Below are positions 1-5,102 of a DNA stretch of 5,102 bases, one piece after another. The notes beneath the pieces were generated by a model. The model did no database searches, was not told the DNA's origin, and saw only the letters and a list, made by a program, of their open reading frames with translations. The position numbers and the translations under genes were made by a program. The DNA is from Cyclobacteriaceae bacterium (lineage in GTDB: Bacteria; Bacteroidota; Bacteroidia; Cytophagales; Cyclobacteriaceae): NCBI GenBank assembly GCA_025363495.1, contig JANYDR010000425.1, forward strand, positions 1-5,102, read 5' to 3'. Every line of letters begins with the position of its first letter. Position 1 is the stretch's first letter.

Positions 1-335
1 ATATGGATGACAGAAACGCCAGGAATGCCGTTATTTTCGTCACCATCGCATAAATTGACGACTATGTTGATCTTTGAGGTCGGATAGTTTTTAATCTTCA
101 GGATGACATCTTCAACGGCATCAATGGTAACATTCTCCCATTTCCACTCACAGCCGACTTCATCGAATACCTTTTTGTATTCGGCTATACTTTGAGTGTA
201 GTCATAGTAATACTTAAGATTAGGATCGTCAGTAACCAGGTAAGGAGCTATTATCCATACCAGGTAGTCGTCTTTTCCTTCTTTAAAATTTAAAGTATTC
301 TTTAAGTTATATGTAAGGTCTCCTGATGTAATCAC
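1..335 (-). CDS. ATP-grasp enzyme, D-alanine--D-alanine ligase-like (N-terminal part, runs off the window)
   Basis: The visible 111 residues resemble the N-terminal (pre-ATP-grasp) region of the D-Ala-D-Ala ligase-like proteins common in Bacteroidota. These are ATP-dependent carboxylate-amine ligases whose real substrate is generally unknown. Recognisable segments are YLVWIIAPY, then TDDPNLKYYYDYTQS, then NLCDGDENNGIPGVSVI, the last matching the conserved NLCDGDE.NG.PG block. The ATP-binding and catalytic domains lie outside the window, so activity cannot be judged. The frame is open back to a TAA at 404-402 but has no ATG. GTG at 335-333 is chosen because the first beta-strand (VITSGDLTYNL) begins there and because it overlaps the stop of the 43-codon frame upstream (GTGA). 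An alternative is a one-base deletion or slip in a CT-rich tract (371-390) that would fuse the two frames. The assignment rests on remembered family motifs. The SET methyltransferase gene lies upstream on the same strand. Confidence 0.62.
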   Translation of the reverse strand, partial: MITSGDLTYNLKNTLNFKEGKDDYLVWIIAPYLVTDDPNLKYYYDYTQSIAEYKKVFDEVGCEWKWENVTIDAVEDVILKIKNYPTSKINIVVNLCDGDENNGIPGVSVIH

Positions 336-463
336 TTTGATATCAGTAAGTTGATAGGAAAGAGAACTTTGAGGAGAAGAGAGTGAGAGGCGCCGATCAG
401 GTTATTCAACCTTTCGATTTGTATCATCGATATGTATTGATCGTGCTTGATAAGTTTCGACAT
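332..463 (-). CDS. Short 43-codon frame overlapping the ATP-grasp start (leader ORF or displaced N-terminus)
   Basis: The frame begins at ATG 463 with MSKLIKHDQYISMIQIERLN and ends at TGA 334-332. The stop overlaps the proposed GTG start of the ATP-grasp gene by four bases (GTGA), the arrangement typical of translational coupling. It has a basic, amphipathic first half and a hydrophobic C-terminus (LLLKVLFPINLLIS), with no recognised family. A TAnnTTTG box at 491-498 sits at a sensible distance upstream. There are two readings. It may be a genuine small coupled gene. Or it may be the true N-terminus of the ATP-grasp protein, displaced by a frameshift: both frames are open between about 401 and 334, and a minus-one shift in the CT-rich run would join them. 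Without homologues I cannot decide; it could also be non-coding. Confidence 0.33.
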   Translation of the reverse strand: MSKLIKHDQYISMIQIERLNNLIGASHSLLLKVLFPINLLISK

Positions 464-490
464 CGTTATGTTCTCATGTCAAAATCTGTT

Positions 491-498
491 CAAATATA
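491..498 (-). promoter_or_regulatory. Candidate Bacteroidota -7 box (TATATTTG) for the ATP-grasp unit
   Basis: The minus strand reads TATATTTG, an exact match to the TAnnTTTG box used by the primary sigma factor of Bacteroidota. It lies 27 bases before the ATG at 463. No good TTG element is present about 19 bases upstream (only GTTA), and the surroundings are very AT-rich, so a chance match is possible. If real, it gives the ATP-grasp unit its own promoter, independent of the SET gene. Confidence 0.35.
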
Positions 499-694
499 TA
501 TACTTTTTATTTACATAACATCATTCTTAACCAATTGATATTGACTTTACTGACATATGAGATGTATAAAGTTTATCTCTCCTTACATTCATTAGCCTGA
601 TACTTATCAACTTTCTTGCTATCAATCATAAAAAGATAAATGATAAATTGTATTTGCAAGTAAATTTAATTGAAGCAACACTTCAAGTAAGCTA

Positions 695-758
695 AAAGCA
701 AAAAGCTGAGAGCTTAAAGCAGGTATCTCCCATGTTTAAGCTCTCAGCTTTTTGCTTT
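695..758 (-). terminator. Perfect 24-bp inverted repeat, probable terminator of the SET gene
   Basis: Arms 695-718 and 735-758 are exact reverse complements around a 16-base loop. The stem core is AAGCTGAGAGCTTAAA. It begins 10 bases after the stop codon of the SET gene, and on the minus strand its distal arm ends in the U-rich stretch GCTTTTTGCTTTTA, consistent with intrinsic termination. The T-rich part is inside the stem rather than a clean tail, so strength is uncertain. A smaller 5-bp hairpin (671-685, TGAAG/CTTCA) follows. The AGCTGA-GAGCTT wording resembles short intergenic repeats seen in many Bacteroidota genomes. Confidence 0.65.
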
Positions 759-768
759 CTATTTTTAT

Positions 769-1260
769 TTATCCTCTTGCAGCCAACTTACCCTTGATGA
801 AGTCAGTAAACTGGTAGTTCTTAAGAACATTTTGAGGTAAATACTTTGCGCCTTTGATCATACCAATGCAATTGTCACTACCGCACTGACATTCGAAAGC
901 CTGGTCCATGTCCCACTCAGCGGATGGATAGAAGAATGTGAACTGTTCACCTTCCCTGATTGGCTTCACGGCAATCAAATGCTTCCTCGTTGTGTCAAAA
1001 AACGCATTTGGATCACAGCTATGATTGATACATTCAAGGTATTCAGGCTGAAGCAAGATGTGCTCATGCTCGCTGATCTGTACCGTAAGATAGGTGGGTG
1101 TTGGAAAGATCTGATCCCAATAGAAAGTGGCGATAACTTCTCCCACCTTAAAATTCCTACGGGAGAATAAAGAACGATGGCCATTGATGGAGTCAGTGCG
1201 TTTCTCAGCCGCGTCGGATTGAGAAGCTACTATCATGGAGTTCGATTCGTTAAAAATCAT
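769..1260 (-). CDS. SET domain-containing protein-lysine N-methyltransferase
   Basis: This 163-residue protein is almost entirely a compact SET domain, expected to transfer a methyl group from S-adenosylmethionine to lysine side chains of a protein in the cytoplasm. The first SET motif is at about residues 29-45 (HRSLFSRRNFKVGEVIATF region, matching the G-L-FA-R-I-GE pattern). The hallmark NHSCDPN is at 79-85, and the REGEQFTFFYP stretch at 102-112 carries the presumed active-site tyrosine Y111 (FFY replaces the usual DY). A post-SET cluster CQCGSDNCIG at 124-133 gives C124, C126 and C131, which with C82 could form the usual zinc site. All core motifs are therefore present and the enzyme is probably active. 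The start ATG 1260 is first in frame; M9 is an alternative. No Shine-Dalgarno or clear promoter is seen. Its substrate cannot be deduced; the nearest same-strand neighbour is the ATP-grasp gene. Confidence 0.88.
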   Translation of the reverse strand: MIFNESNSMIVASQSDAAEKRTDSINGHRSLFSRRNFKVGEVIATFYWDQIFPTPTYLTVQISEHEHILLQPEYLECINHSCDPNAFFDTTRKHLIAVKPIREGEQFTFFYPSAEWDMDQAFECQCGSDNCIGMIKGAKYLPQNVLKNYQFTDFIKGKLAARG

Positions 1261-1308
1261 TGGTGTGTTGTTTTGTAGTGGTTGGTTGTAATAAAAATCA
1301 AAAATGGC

Positions 1309-1324
1309 TTAATCAGATGATTAA
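1309..1324. repeat. Short dyad TTAATC-AGAT-GATTAA upstream of the SET gene
   Basis: A perfect 6-bp inverted repeat around a 4-base centre lies 49 bases before the SET start codon. It is followed on the plus strand by a run of A and then the 8-bp palindrome TTGATCAA (1333-1340). Size and place suit an operator for a dimeric regulator, but AT-rich DNA yields such dyads by chance. Confidence 0.35.
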
Positions 1325-1356
1325 AAAAAATTTTGATCAAGTTTCGGGTGGATGAC

Positions 1357-1398
1357 ACAGGATAGATGTTGCCTGCCTACCTGTAACATGCATCCTGT
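1357..1398. repeat. Interrupted inverted repeat ACAGGAT-AG-ATGTT / AACAT-GC-ATCCTGT
   Basis: The outer 7-bp arms (1357-1363 with 1392-1398) and inner 5-bp arms (1366-1370 with 1385-1389) pair exactly. They are separated by a 2-by-2 mismatch and enclose a 14-base loop (1371-1384). The total of 12 matched pairs is more than expected by chance. It lies about 100 bases upstream of the SET start. It could be a regulator site, or an RNA hairpin if the region is transcribed. No T-run follows, so a terminator is unlikely. Confidence 0.45.
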
Positions 1399-1417
1399 AT
1401 CTAAGTCCCAATCCATC

Positions 1418-1433
1418 TAAGGGATTACCCTTA
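1418..1433. repeat. Short dyad TAAGGG-ATTA-CCCTTA
   Basis: A perfect 6-bp stem with a 4-base loop lies 20 bases beyond the larger interrupted repeat, in the spacer between the SET gene and the 95-aa gene. No function is apparent. Confidence 0.3.
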
Positions 1434-1746
1434 CACCTATCTGCATGACATTAGAATGATATCTTCCATCAAAATCCTGTTTTTTGAATTAAATAAGCCC
1501 ATTTCTCCCCTTTTCCTGATTTTATACAAATCAGATTTCCCCTTACAAAAACACATATGAATAGACCCACCTTTGAGTAACGAAAGCAAATTATTCACCA
1601 CAAACAACATCGATATGAAGGTCAGAAACAGATACACAGACAAAGTTGATAACGCAAAGATGATCGCTCTGCTATTTATAATAACAAGCATCTGCTCTGC
1701 AATAGCGTAACTACTCCTATTCAAAAAACCATTAAAATCCACAGCC

Positions 1747-2034
1747 ATGAACTTCATTGAACAAGTACAGGAATTTAGAAAGAACTTCTTTTGCGAAAAA
1801 CATAAGGAATCCCTGCGCAAGCAGCAGTTTATTATGGATATCACAACTACGCAAGCCTTTTCAAAGATGAATACCCAGGATAAGATAACATCCCTGGCGA
1901 AGCTGATATTTTTGTTTCAGTCTGATTATGGACATTCTCCCAAATTACTTGAGAAGAAGCTGGTAAGGCTGAATACTGATCTTAGGAAACAGGTGGTAAA
2001 AGACTGGAGCGGAATATATTCAGTTAAAAACTGA
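1747..2034 (+). CDS. Hypothetical 95-aa soluble protein, no recognised family
   Basis: I do not recognise this protein. It is rich in lysine, glutamine and leucine, has no signal peptide or membrane segment, and is probably mostly helical. The N-terminal third (MNFIEQVQEFRKNFF) looks amphipathic, and the C-terminus carries KKLVRLNTDLRKQVVKDW. It is judged coding because its codons (AAG, CTG, CAG, GAT use) resemble those of tex rather than the AT-rich spacer, and because it fills the gap to tex with only 53 bases between the two stops. An in-frame TAA at 1708-1710 precedes the ATG at 1747, which is the first possible start; no Shine-Dalgarno is seen. A frame on the opposite strand begins at the same CATG and extends the other way; I regard that one as spurious. 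Confidence 0.6.
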   Translation: MNFIEQVQEFRKNFFCEKHKESLRKQQFIMDITTTQAFSKMNTQDKITSLAKLIFLFQSDYGHSPKLLEKKLVRLNTDLRKQVVKDWSGIYSVKN

Positions 2035-2058
2035 AAAACGATTGAAGTTCAAGGTTGT

Positions 2059-2096
2059 TAGCTGTTAATTGTAAGTCGCCTGCCCAGCTATTTTTT
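2059..2096 (+). terminator. Weak candidate terminator after the 95-aa gene
   Basis: TAGCTG (2059-2064) pairs with CAGCTA (2085-2090) and is followed at once by six T (2091-2096). The 20-base loop and 6-bp stem make it weak. The right arm overlaps the tex stop codon (2088-2090), as expected for tightly packed convergent genes. Confidence 0.28.
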
Positions 2097-4436
2097 GAAC
2101 TTTTCACGAAGCATGGCAAGCTTGTCTTCCATGCTTTCTTCTTTAGCCGCGCTTTGAACCTCATTGGTGGTAGTCACACCCTTGTTAGTATTTTTCACCT
2201 TGCCTGTGTTGGTGTTTTTCACCAACACACCTACAATGTTCGTACTTAATTTTGGTGTCTTCTTCTCCGATTCCCTTGACGTTACCGCTCTGTCATCAAA
2301 TGGATCGCTCTTCATTGACAACGCGATGCGCTTTCTTGGCGCATCAACTTCCATCACGGTGACTTTCACTTTCTGCTGAACTGCAATAACAGCACTTGGA
2401 TCTTTTACAAACTTATCGCTGAGGTGGCTGATATGAACCAATCCGTCCTGATGCACGCCTATATCCACGAATGCACCGAAGTTGGTTACGTTCGTTACAA
2501 TACCTGGTAGTACCATTCCAACTTTAAGGTCCTTGATCTCATGGATGCCTTCTTCAAAGCTAAAAACTTCAAATTTCTCACGAGGATCACGGCCCGGCTT
2601 TTCAAGTTCAGAGAGGATATCGGTCAACGTTGGTAATCCAACTTTGTCTGTCACATATTTCTTAAGATCGAGCTTCTTGCGTAATTCAGCACGTGTCATC
2701 AGATCATTGACGGTACAACCAAGGTCCTTGGCAAATTTCTCAACAATAGAATAGCTTTCCGGATGAACCGCACTCCTATCCAGTGGGTTTTTCGAGTCAC
2801 GGATACGCAAAAATCCTGCGCATTGCTCAAATGCTTTATCTCCAAGGCGTGGCACCTTCTTCAATGCACTGCGATCTTTGAATGCACCGTTCTGATTACG
2901 ATAGTCAACTATGCTTTTAGCCAGTTGCGGACCAAGTCCTGAGACATACGAAAGCAATTCCTTACTGGCGGTATTGACCTCTACTCCTACTGAATTAACA
3001 CAGCTCATTACCACATCATCAAGGCCAGCCTTCAGTTTCGTTTGGTCTACATCGTGCTGATATTGTCCAACTCCGATCGATTTAGCATCAATCTTAACCA
3101 ATTCCGCTAACGGATCTGTAAGCCTTCTGCCAATAGAGACAGCCCCCCGTACTGTAATATCCTGATCAGGGAATTCTTCGCGGGCAACATCAGATGCAGA
3201 ATACACTGAAGCACCGCTTTCATTTACCATTACAACAATGATCTCCTTCGGAAGCCCCAACGCTTTCACAAAAGACTCGGTCTCGCGGCTGGCAGTTCCA
3301 TTACCGATAGCGATGGCTTCAATTTTAAATTTATCGCATAGTCCCATGACAATGGTACCTGCTTTCGTAGTCTCGCGCTGTGGTTCATTTTGATAAATGA
3401 CCGTATTGAATAGCAAATCGCCTTGCTCACCGAGACATACAAGCTTTGTACCCGTGCGAAAGCCAGGATCTAATGCCAGTACACGTTTCTGGCCAAGTGG
3501 TGATGCCAGCAATAACTCTTTGAGGTTTGATGCGAAGACTTTAATTGCTTCAACATCTGCCTGGAGCTTGGACTCTACTCTAACTTCGCTTTCCAGTGAA
3601 GGCTTTAGCAGGCGCTTATAGCTGTCTTTCACGGCAAGCTTAACCTGTTCAGCGATCGGCTTGGATGTTTTGACAAACTGATGCTCCAAAGACTGAACAG
3701 CAAGCTCTTCACTTGGAGCGATGTCCAATGAAATAATGCTTTCATTCTCTGCACGACGCATAGCCAATAATCTATGGGAAGGAGTCTTTTTGATAGGTTC
3801 ACTCCATTCAAAGTAGTCTTTGAACTTCTGGGCTTCTTCAGTTTCCGCTTTTGACTTCAATACTTTGGATTCTATAATTCCGTCTTTCCAGAAAAGTTCG
3901 CGGATGTTTTTGCGTGCTTCCTGGTTTTCGCTTACCCACTCAGCCATGATATCACGTGCACCCTGGAGAGCTTCTTCTTCCGTGTTCACTCCTTTCGCTG
4001 GATCGATGAAGGAAGCAACCAGCTTTGCGAGATCGATGTTACCTTGTTCGAAGATGCTTAATGCCAATGGTTCCAGTCCCTTTTCTTTGGCTGCTGTCGC
4101 GCGCGTCTTGCGTTTTTGTTTGTATGGGAGATAGATGTCTTCGAGTTCTGCGAGCGTCTCTGCGTCTTCAATGGCTTTCGCCAATGCAGGAGTGAGTTTC
4201 TCCTGCTTTTCTATGTATTTTAAGATCGCTTCCCTGCGCTTATCCAGTTCCACCAATTGCTCATGTCGGTCGCGGATAGAAGCCAGCACCACTTCATCGA
4301 GACTGCCGGTAAGTTCCTTGCGGTATCGTGCAATAAAGGGTATTGTAGCGCCTTCTGTCAGAAGATTAACTACAACATTTACCTGTTTAGTAGTGAGACT
4401 GAGTTCGTTAGCAATTCGTGCAATGATCTTTTCCAT
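2088..4436 (-). CDS. tex: Tex, S1 RNA-binding transcription accessory protein
   Basis: Tex is a conserved cytoplasmic nucleic-acid-binding protein linked to transcription and RNA handling; its exact biochemical role is still debated. The 782 residues match the family's usual length (about 770-785). In order: an N-terminal helical region opening IARIANELSLTTKQVNVVVNLL with TIPFIARYRKELTG at 31-44; EDIYLPYKQKRKTRATAAKEKGLEPLA motifs near 99-125; a YqgF/RNase H-like domain at about 317-450 (LALDPGFRTG at 320-329, VNESGASVYSASDVA at 404-418); helix-hairpin-helix repeats at about 494-545 (VSGLGPQLAKSIVDYR); and the S1 domain at about 637-709 (GIVTNVTNFGAFVDIG, DGLVHISHLSD). A low-complexity tail follows, ending MEDKLAMLREKFKK. 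The start at 4436 is chosen because MEKIIARIANEL is the family N-terminus and a promoter lies just upstream; the frame stays open to 4622, but that extension overlaps the promoter and reads as non-coding. Confidence 0.97.
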   Translation of the reverse strand: MEKIIARIANELSLTTKQVNVVVNLLTEGATIPFIARYRKELTGSLDEVVLASIRDRHEQLVELDKRREAILKYIEKQEKLTPALAKAIEDAETLAELEDIYLPYKQKRKTRATAAKEKGLEPLALSIFEQGNIDLAKLVASFIDPAKGVNTEEEALQGARDIMAEWVSENQEARKNIRELFWKDGIIESKVLKSKAETEEAQKFKDYFEWSEPIKKTPSHRLLAMRRAENESIISLDIAPSEELAVQSLEHQFVKTSKPIAEQVKLAVKDSYKRLLKPSLESEVRVESKLQADVEAIKVFASNLKELLLASPLGQKRVLALDPGFRTGTKLVCLGEQGDLLFNTVIYQNEPQRETTKAGTIVMGLCDKFKIEAIAIGNGTASRETESFVKALGLPKEIIVVMVNESGASVYSASDVAREEFPDQDITVRGAVSIGRRLTDPLAELVKIDAKSIGVGQYQHDVDQTKLKAGLDDVVMSCVNSVGVEVNTASKELLSYVSGLGPQLAKSIVDYRNQNGAFKDRSALKKVPRLGDKAFEQCAGFLRIRDSKNPLDRSAVHPESYSIVEKFAKDLGCTVNDLMTRAELRKKLDLKKYVTDKVGLPTLTDILSELEKPGRDPREKFEVFSFEEGIHEIKDLKVGMVLPGIVTNVTNFGAFVDIGVHQDGLVHISHLSDKFVKDPSAVIAVQQKVKVTVMEVDAPRKRIALSMKSDPFDDRAVTSRESEKKTPKLSTNIVGVLVKNTNTGKVKNTNKGVTTTNEVQSAAKEESMEDKLAMLREKFKK
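2175..2229 (-). repeat. Tandem VKNTN repeat and perfect 10-bp hairpin in the tex tail
   Basis: Tex residues 739-754 are two copies of an 8-residue unit (VKNTNTGK, VKNTNKGV) encoded at 2175-2222. Overlapping the first copy, TGTGTTGGTG (2205-2214) and CACCAACACA (2220-2229) form an exact 10-bp inverted repeat around five T on the plus strand. The tail after the S1 domain is variable in Tex proteins, so this probably reflects local duplication in a loosely constrained linker. Confidence 0.6.
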
Positions 4437-4468
4437 GAGAAAGCAGAGAAGTTTAAAAAATGGAATGG

Positions 4469-4498
4469 CAAATCTAAAAAGGGAAAGGGGAAATGCAA
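4469..4498 (-). promoter_or_regulatory. Bacteroidota-type promoter of tex (TTG, 19 bases, TAGATTTG)
   Basis: On the minus strand a TTG (4498-4496) is followed after exactly 19 bases by TAGATTTG (4476-4469), matching both the -33 and -7 elements of the Bacteroidota consensus. Transcription would begin near 4463, giving a leader of about 27 bases before ATG 4436. This supports 4436 as the start and shows that the longer open frame would begin upstream of its own promoter. Confidence 0.62.
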
Positions 4499-4526
4499 TT
4501 GAAGTTCTATTATTCACCAAAAAGAG

Positions 4527-4618
4527 AAGCTGAAAATGGAAAATCGAAATTAGAAGCGTTAATAATGATCGATGCAAACTAATTAACTTTGCAGACTCAA
4601 GCTTTCCACTTTCAGCTT
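4527..4618. repeat. Imperfect 16-bp inverted repeat spanning the divergent spacer
   Basis: AAGCTGAAAATGGAAA at 4527-4542 recurs inverted at 4603-4618 with a single mismatch (15 of 16). On minus-strand RNA that mismatch would be a G-U pair. The 60 bases between the arms contain the lipoprotein -7 box. The AAGCTGAAAG wording resembles the core of the hairpin at 695-758, suggesting one family of short intergenic repeats. Confidence 0.45.
4584..4591 (+). promoter_or_regulatory. Candidate -7 box (TAACTTTG) for the lipoprotein gene
   Basis: TAACTTTG matches TAnnTTTG exactly and lies 34 bases before the lipoprotein ATG at 4626, giving a leader of roughly 28 bases. No TTG is found at the expected upstream distance (only GTTAAT near 4558), so the site has one good element rather than two. 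Confidence 0.45.
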
Positions 4619-4625
4619 TCAACTA

Positions 4626-5093
4626 ATGAAAAACTTCCTCCCCATACTCCTCGCTCTCCTCACCTACTCTTGCACACCTAAAACCGAAGAGACAGCACCC
4701 GGTACATTGCCCAAAGAACGTCCTCTCGATTTTGTGCTTGAAACCCGTTATGACGGGGGAATGCGTGATACAAGTGCTGAGCTATTTGTCTCAAGGGACA
4801 GCTCTTTCTTTAAAACTCATAATGGTGATACGACGATTGTCAAAAGATTCACGTTGTCAGCAAGGGAGCTGGACAGTCTTTACGCAGTACTCAAGAGAAA
4901 TAAGTTTGATAAAATTGAATCTTCCATAGATACGGCTGTATTGGATAGGGGCGGTTATTCAATCGACGTTTTCTGGAATGCCAATCACAATGTGATTTCA
5001 GTTAGCGATGGACAGCAGAGCTTTATAAAGAAAGAGTGGTATCCACAGTGGGGTGCAGTTTATCAGTATGTTGACAAGTTGAGACCCAAATAA
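4626..5093 (+). CDS. Predicted lipoprotein of unknown function (155 aa)
   Basis: The N-terminus MKNFLPILLALLTYSC is a short signal peptide ending in a loose lipobox, with C16 as the presumed lipidated cysteine; mature protein would sit on the inner or outer membrane facing the periplasm or surface. An acidic, proline-containing linker (TPKTEETAPGTLPKERP) follows; a lysine and acidic residues soon after the cysteine recall, but do not exactly match, the surface-export signals of Bacteroidota lipoproteins. The rest looks like a small beta-rich globular domain with RYDGGMRDTSAELFVSRDSS (41-60), a helix ARELDSLYAVLKRNKF (79-94), DRGGYSIDVFWN (107-118) and IKKEWYPQW (134-142). I do not recognise the family. 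Two TAA stops lie in tandem (5091-5096). It is divergent from tex with a 189-base spacer, so it is not in an operon with it. Confidence 0.82.
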   Translation: MKNFLPILLALLTYSCTPKTEETAPGTLPKERPLDFVLETRYDGGMRDTSAELFVSRDSSFFKTHNGDTTIVKRFTLSARELDSLYAVLKRNKFDKIESSIDTAVLDRGGYSIDVFWNANHNVISVSDGQQSFIKKEWYPQWGAVYQYVDKLRPK

Positions 5094-5102
5094 TAAAGGC
5101 GC

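Larger units (their letters stand above)
1261..1746. other. 486-base AT-rich spacer without a convincing gene
   Basis: This separates the start of the SET gene (minus) from the start of the 95-aa gene (plus), so it must hold both 5' regions. The half nearest the SET gene contains four dyad symmetries, annotated separately. The other half is open on the minus strand for 104 codons from an ATG at 1748. That frame would have a hydrophobic stretch but lacks supporting features and has coding-atypical composition. I found no TAnnTTTG box suitably placed for either flanking gene, and no tRNA or recognisable RNA. Confidence 0.5.

Noticed and set aside
527..592. Minus-strand 21-codon frame (MNVRRDKLY...) between the SET and ATP-grasp genes, considered as a precursor peptide
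   Set aside because: Too short, upstream of the only candidate promoter box, and without a repeated or core-like motif; similar frames arise by chance in this AT-rich stretch.
634..650. Short tandem GATAAAT repeats considered as an array or iteron
   Set aside because: Only two 7-base copies in AT-rich sequence; no replication or CRISPR features nearby.
979..1184. Plus- and minus-strand frames inside the SET gene
   Set aside because: Shadows of the SET coding sequence in other frames.
1437..1844. Minus-strand frame of 135 codons (104 from the ATG at 1748) with a hydrophobic stretch
   Set aside because: It overlaps the better-supported 95-aa plus-strand gene, has unusual composition and no recognisable motif; AT-rich spacer with few stops explains it. 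Kept only as an alternative.
2164..4533. Several plus-strand frames of 60-132 codons, and one minus-strand frame at 3629-3811, opposite or within tex
   Set aside because: Shadows of tex; serine- and leucine-rich translations typical of antisense frames, no family motifs.
4437..4622. In-frame upstream extension of tex adding 62 residues
   Set aside because: It would start upstream of the TTG/TAGATTTG promoter, overlaps the inverted repeat, reads as hydrophobic low-quality sequence, and the family N-terminus begins at MEKIIARIANEL.

Overview
The window reads as chromosomal DNA of a Bacteroidota bacterium, plausibly Cytophagales- or Chitinophagales-like (inference). Upstream of tex there is a clean Bacteroidota-type promoter (TTG, 19 bases, TAGATTTG), and a TAnnTTTG box precedes two other reading frames. 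None of the start codons has a clear Shine-Dalgarno sequence, which is normal in this phylum. The last gene encodes a small lipoprotein of Bacteroidota style. Nothing in the window looks like a phage, transposon, CRISPR array, tRNA or rRNA.

Left part (1-1260, all minus strand). A SET-domain protein-lysine methyltransferase gene (1260 to 769) ends in a perfect 24-bp hairpin (695-758). About 300 bases further on in the same direction lies the start of a D-Ala-D-Ala-ligase-like ATP-grasp enzyme, cut off by the window edge. The ATP-grasp frame has no ATG. It opens either at a GTG that overlaps the stop of a 43-codon upstream frame (GTGA), or through a frame slip from that frame. A SET methyltransferase beside an ATP-grasp ligase-like gene is the most interesting feature here: both families modify proteins or peptides. 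Co-function is inferred, and the hairpin argues against simple co-transcription.

Middle part (1261-2087). A 486-base AT-rich spacer contains several dyad symmetries but no convincing gene. It leads into a short orphan gene on the plus strand (1747-2034, 95 aa, no recognised family), which converges on tex.

Right part (2088-5093). tex, the S1/YqgF/helix-hairpin-helix transcription accessory protein, runs on the minus strand. Its start is 4436, not the longer open frame reaching 4622. Divergent from it is a 155-aa predicted lipoprotein of unknown function. The 189-base divergent spacer holds a promoter candidate for each gene and an imperfect inverted repeat. Apart from the SET/ATP-grasp pair, this is ordinary housekeeping and accessory chromosome; no clear multi-gene defence or biosynthetic system is complete within the window.
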